Part shown: piece by piece, positions 61,185-64,000 of the stretch
How the letters are laid out: every line of letters starts with the position of its first letter
How positions within the stretch are numbered: the first letter of the stretch is position 1
Source: Salipiger abyssi
GTDB taxonomy: Bacteria; Pseudomonadota; Alphaproteobacteria; Rhodobacterales; Rhodobacteraceae
DNA: 64,000 nucleotides
Reading direction: 5' to 3'
NCBI RefSeq assembly: GCF_001975705.1
Contig: NZ_CP015094.1
Location: forward strand, 1 to 64,000
Notes under the pieces: generated by a model
What the model saw: only the letters and a program-made list of their open reading frames with translations
Databases searched by the model: none
What the model was told of the DNA's origin: nothing
Position numbers and translations under genes: made by a program

Positions 61185-62159
61185 TTAGAGTCGATCCGCG
61201 ACCAGGCGGCGGCTCATCCGCACCCAATAGGCGCTGGGGATCTCGTTGCGGAACAGGGTCAGCCCCTTCTGGCTCGCCTCGGAGATGGCGAACTCCGGCT
61301 GGACGCCAGCGCGACGCTCACTCAGTTCCGCATTGCGGGTGTCGTAGTGATCCTTCAGCCGGCGGAATTCCTCGCGTGTGAACAGGCAGGGTTTGACCTC
61401 GTCTCCGAACTCCGCCTTCAGCGCCTCGGATGCGTTCTGCACCAGCCAGGCCGGCGCCGGCTTCGGCTCGGCCAGGATATTCGCCGTCCAGCTGGCCAGC
61501 GACATGGGCGAGACATTCGAGGCCCCGTCATTGACCACTTCGAGCCGGGCGGCATCTACCCCGATCCCGAGATGGCGCAGCAGCGTCCCGATGATGCCGC
61601 CTTCGGCACGCCGGCTGGTATCGAAATCGAAAAAGGTGATCTCTTCGGGGGCGAACACCGCTTCCAGCGCATCCAGAAGCCGATTGTAATCGACCCAAAG
61701 CCCCTCGAAGGAGCCATTCTCGATCACCGGCAGGACAAGTTGCGGGGGCCGCGGCGGCACCCGGGTCTTGGACACTTCCAGATAGATCGATTGCAGGAAC
61801 TGCCACTGCGTGCGCAGGGTGCAGATCACCTCGATCTCGTCGAACCCCTCGAGCGCTGCGCGCACCTTCCCGAGACTGGCCAGCGGCTGGCGCCGCGAGA
61901 ATTCCTCGCTGCTGAGAAAGACTGTCTTGTCGCTCTGGCCATAAGTTTCAGCCAGGGCCTCCAGACTGCCCTGCTCGAGCTTGTAATGGCCCGGCATGCC
62001 CTGCCAGTCCAGCACCAGCCCGTGATGGCCGGTATGGCGGCCCAGCTGCGGATAGATCAGCCCGTGCTCGGCCAGAAGCTCTGCATTGGCCCAGAACATG
62101 TCCTGGATCGTGGTTGTGGCCGTCTTATGCGTACCGATGTGGATGACAATTTTAGACAC
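61185..62159 (-). CDS. Sulfotransferase-like protein, third type
   Basis: 324 residues from GTG 62159 (V-S-K-I-V-I-H-I-G), overlapping the stop of the upstream gene by 8 bp. IVIHIGTHKTATTTIQ near the start is a good 5'-phosphosulfate loop (HKTATTT). LRTQWQFLQSIYLEVSK supplies the R and S of the 3'-phosphate motif. FLSSEEFSRR and ITFFDFDT are further family features. It is only distantly like the two other sulfotransferase-like proteins of the window. The gene is next to a rhamnan-synthesis-like gene, so a polysaccharide substrate is likely. Confidence 0.72.
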   Translation of the reverse strand: MSKIVIHIGTHKTATTTIQDMFWANAELLAEHGLIYPQLGRHTGHHGLVLDWQGMPGHYKLEQGSLEALAETYGQSDKTVFLSSEEFSRRQPLASLGKVRAALEGFDEIEVICTLRTQWQFLQSIYLEVSKTRVPPRPPQLVLPVIENGSFEGLWVDYNRLLDALEAVFAPEEITFFDFDTSRRAEGGIIGTLLRHLGIGVDAARLEVVNDGASNVSPMSLASWTANILAEPKPAPAWLVQNASEALKAEFGDEVKPCLFTREEFRRLKDHYDTRNAELSERRAGVQPEFAISEASQKGLTLFRNEIPSAYWVRMSRRLVADRL

Positions 62160-64000
62160 TGGCGGACAGACGCTTTTCTTTTTGCGGTTGCAGCTCTTCG
62201 GCGCCGCCCGCCTCGGCGGGTGCCGCGATCTGCGATCCGAGCACTTGCAGATAGAGATCGCCATAGCTCTGCGTAGGCTCGAGCATGGCCTTTTCCGCCC
62301 ATTCGTTCCAGGCGTTGACGAAGAGCTCCTGACGGTAGGATCCTTCGAGCCGCTTGCGGGCGATCTGGTTCAGCCAGTAGCGGAAGCGGCCCGGGTTGGC
62401 GCCATAGGCCATATGCGCGCTCAATCCGCGTCGCGCGGTGTTGTCCCAGCTCGGCATGATGCCGCAGATCGTGTTCTCGGGCAGGGTCCTGGCATAGGAC
62501 TCGCTGACCGAATTGGCGATCACCCGGTTGTAATCGTAGACCAGCCCCTGGAACCGCCATGCACCTCGCGGCCAGACGGTTGCCGTCCGGCCCGCCGACC
62601 AGGTAATCGCTCATGCCGACGATACCATGCGGCGGCATCTCGACCCAGAAGTCGAAGACATCGTCCTCGACCGGGTTCTCGCCTCCACGTGGAAACAGAC
62701 CGCCCCAGCTCCACCTCGCCGATCCCGGCCTCACGCCAGGCGGCACGCATCCGTGCCACGCTGCCCGCCGGATCCGGCATGTCTTCAGGGCGATAGATCA
62801 TGAAGCGCGGCGGCTGCCATCGGGGCGCGCATAGCGCGGGTCGGTCATATAGGGCAGGCTGTCGCGCACCAGCTGCTCCTCGAAGCCTTTCGCATAGGAC
62901 TGCTCCAGCAGCACCGTGCCCGACATCCGTCCCAGTTGCGCGCCAGCTCTCGTTGGCCCAGCACAGATAGAACGGAAATCGATCTCCGGGCGGTCAGCAG
63001 CTTGTCCAGCGCGCCTCGAGAACCCGGCGGCCATCGAACCAGTAATGATAGACACAGAACGCGTCGATCCCCGCCGCCCGGGCCAGCGCCGTCTGCTCTC
63101 CCATCACCTCGGTGCGCGCAGATCGTAAACCCCAGATCCGCCGGCAGGACCGGCTGGCTGTGCCGGCAAACAGGCTCTGCGCATTCACCGTACCGCGCCA
63201 TTCGGTAAAGCCCTTGCCCCACCAGGCATCGTTCTCGGGGATCGGTGGAACTGCGGCAGTAGAAGGCGCTGGTGAAGGCCGGGCGCGGCAACGCGCCGGC
63301 AGCGCCTGTTTCGCCCAGTCCTCGAGCTGGGAGGTCTGCACCACCCGCTGCCCGCGGTCATCGCCAGAAAGCCATGGCGCGTTCCAGCGCATGGCAAGCG
63401 TGCCATCGACCTGCGCGGTCTCGACGTCGAAAGCCTCTTCATGCAGGTGCAGAGACTTCAGCAGGCCGATGATCAGCGTTTGACCCAGTAGATCGACCCG
63501 GCCGGGAAATCCAGCACGTCCCAGCTGATCTCGACCTCGATGCGGCGCAGCAGATAGCGGGTGATCTCGAAATTCGAGCCCCACATTCGGTGCCGGAGTA
63601 ATGCTGCCCATCCGCCACCCAGAAGGCGTTGTCGTCATCGGCCACGAAACGTTCGAGCAGCGTTTCCAGACCCTCATCCGGCAAAATGCCGCCGATCAGG
63701 TGCTGACGCCAGTAATCGCCATCCTCGCGATGCGGGGATTTCTTGGTATGGATTTTGCAGACCGCCTCGTACCCGTCCAGCGCCCCGGCATTGACCAGCG
63801 TCATGAAGGGCAGGATATCGCGGCCGCGATTGGCCACCGGCACCACGGTCACCCCGGGGAATTCGGCCTCGATCCGCTTGGCCAGCCCCTCGCTCTCCTC
63901 GCCGCGATAGGTCAGCGTCACGAAGAGATCGTAATCGATCTCCAGCCGGTTGAAGCGTTCGGCGAACTCTTCCAGATTTCCGGGTAATAGATATGCGCAA
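62152..64000 (-). pseudogene. Rhamnan-synthesis F / WbsX-like glycan gene, broken by many frameshifts, partial
   Basis: Pieces in all three frames join into one protein whose start is outside the window. The RgpF-like part (about 64000-63250) contains IDYDLFVTLTYRG, VANRGRDILPFM, KIHTKKSPHR, MWGSNFEITRYLLRR, DFPAGSIYWV and HLHEEAFDVE. The WbsX-like part (63260-62152) contains IPENDAWWGKGFTEWR, GIDAFCVYHYWFDGRR, LLEQSYAKGFEEQLV, MIYRPEDMPDPAG, DDVFDFWVEMPPHG, YARTLPENTICGIMPSWDN and LFVNAWNEWAEKA. At least a dozen single-base losses, nearly all in short G or C runs, separate these pieces while the protein sequence stays conserved. Only the last 124 codons (from 62523) are clean. Sequence error is more likely than true decay. 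Confidence 0.78.

Noticed and set aside
1..64000. tRNA, rRNA or riboswitch genes
   Set aside because: No cloverleaf with a conserved T-loop, no rRNA-like sequence and no known riboswitch leader was recognised by eye.

Overview
The window looks like most of an extrachromosomal replicon from a marine alphaproteobacterium of the Rhodobacteraceae (roseobacter type). DNA is GC-rich. A RepA-type replication initiator sits back-to-back with a parAB pair at 3.2-7.1 kb. Between them lie four iterons, a consensus DnaA box and an AT-rich stretch, so this is the likely replication origin. A dTDP-rhamnose operon directly downstream of repA is the layout known from the RepA-I 'biofilm plasmids' of roseobacters. 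Naming it such a plasmid is an inference from gene content, since no database comparison was possible.

Layout: 0-3.2 kb, a polysaccharide ABC exporter (KpsM-, KpsE- and KpsT-like) and the start of one truncated gene. 3.2-7.1 kb, partition and replication. 7.2-10.6 kb, rmlCBDA. 10.6-18.3 kb, a minus-strand operon with an exostosin-like and a GT10-like glycosyltransferase, two long coiled-coil proteins and a sulfotransferase-like protein. 18.8-28.7 kb, a plus-strand run making GDP-fucose and UDP-glucuronate (gmd, fcl, manC, ugd) with fucosyl- and rhamnosyltransferase-like enzymes and a second sulfotransferase-like protein. An 830-bp IS5-family element sits at 28.7-29.55 kb. 29.5-39.5 kb, a small module protein and a giant 3088-residue RTX protein. 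39.7-48.4 kb, more glycosyltransferases (GT61, GT2, a GT2-GT4 fusion) and a DUF2793 protein. 48.6-58.9 kb, five secreted RTX proteins (propeller-like, two nidogen-domain, serralysin-like, CAP-domain) and one signal-peptide protein. 58.9-61.2 kb, a DUF1612-type DNA-binding protein and a tyrosine recombinase followed by a second parS-like palindrome. 61.2-64 kb, a third sulfotransferase-like gene and a rhamnan-synthesis/WbsX-like gene broken by many single-base frameshifts.

How it fits together: the genes supply three activated sugars (dTDP-L-rhamnose, GDP-L-fucose, UDP-glucuronate), more than ten glycosyltransferase domains, three sulfotransferase-like enzymes and an ABC exporter. Together they suggest an acidic, possibly sulfated, rhamnose- and fucose-containing surface polysaccharide. 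The RTX proteins would be exported by a type I system that is not encoded here, and they could form the protein part of a biofilm matrix. Two parS-like palindromes, iterons and a recombinase maintain the replicon.

The features most worth a second look are: the coiled-coil/methyltransferase pair with a recent 201-bp internal duplication (possible chain-length ruler); a small 'YPDV' module shared by at least five proteins; an RTX family with a common C-terminal module and signs of gene conversion; the IS placed exactly at a shared stop-codon junction; and the run of single-base losses at the right end, which looks like sequence error.
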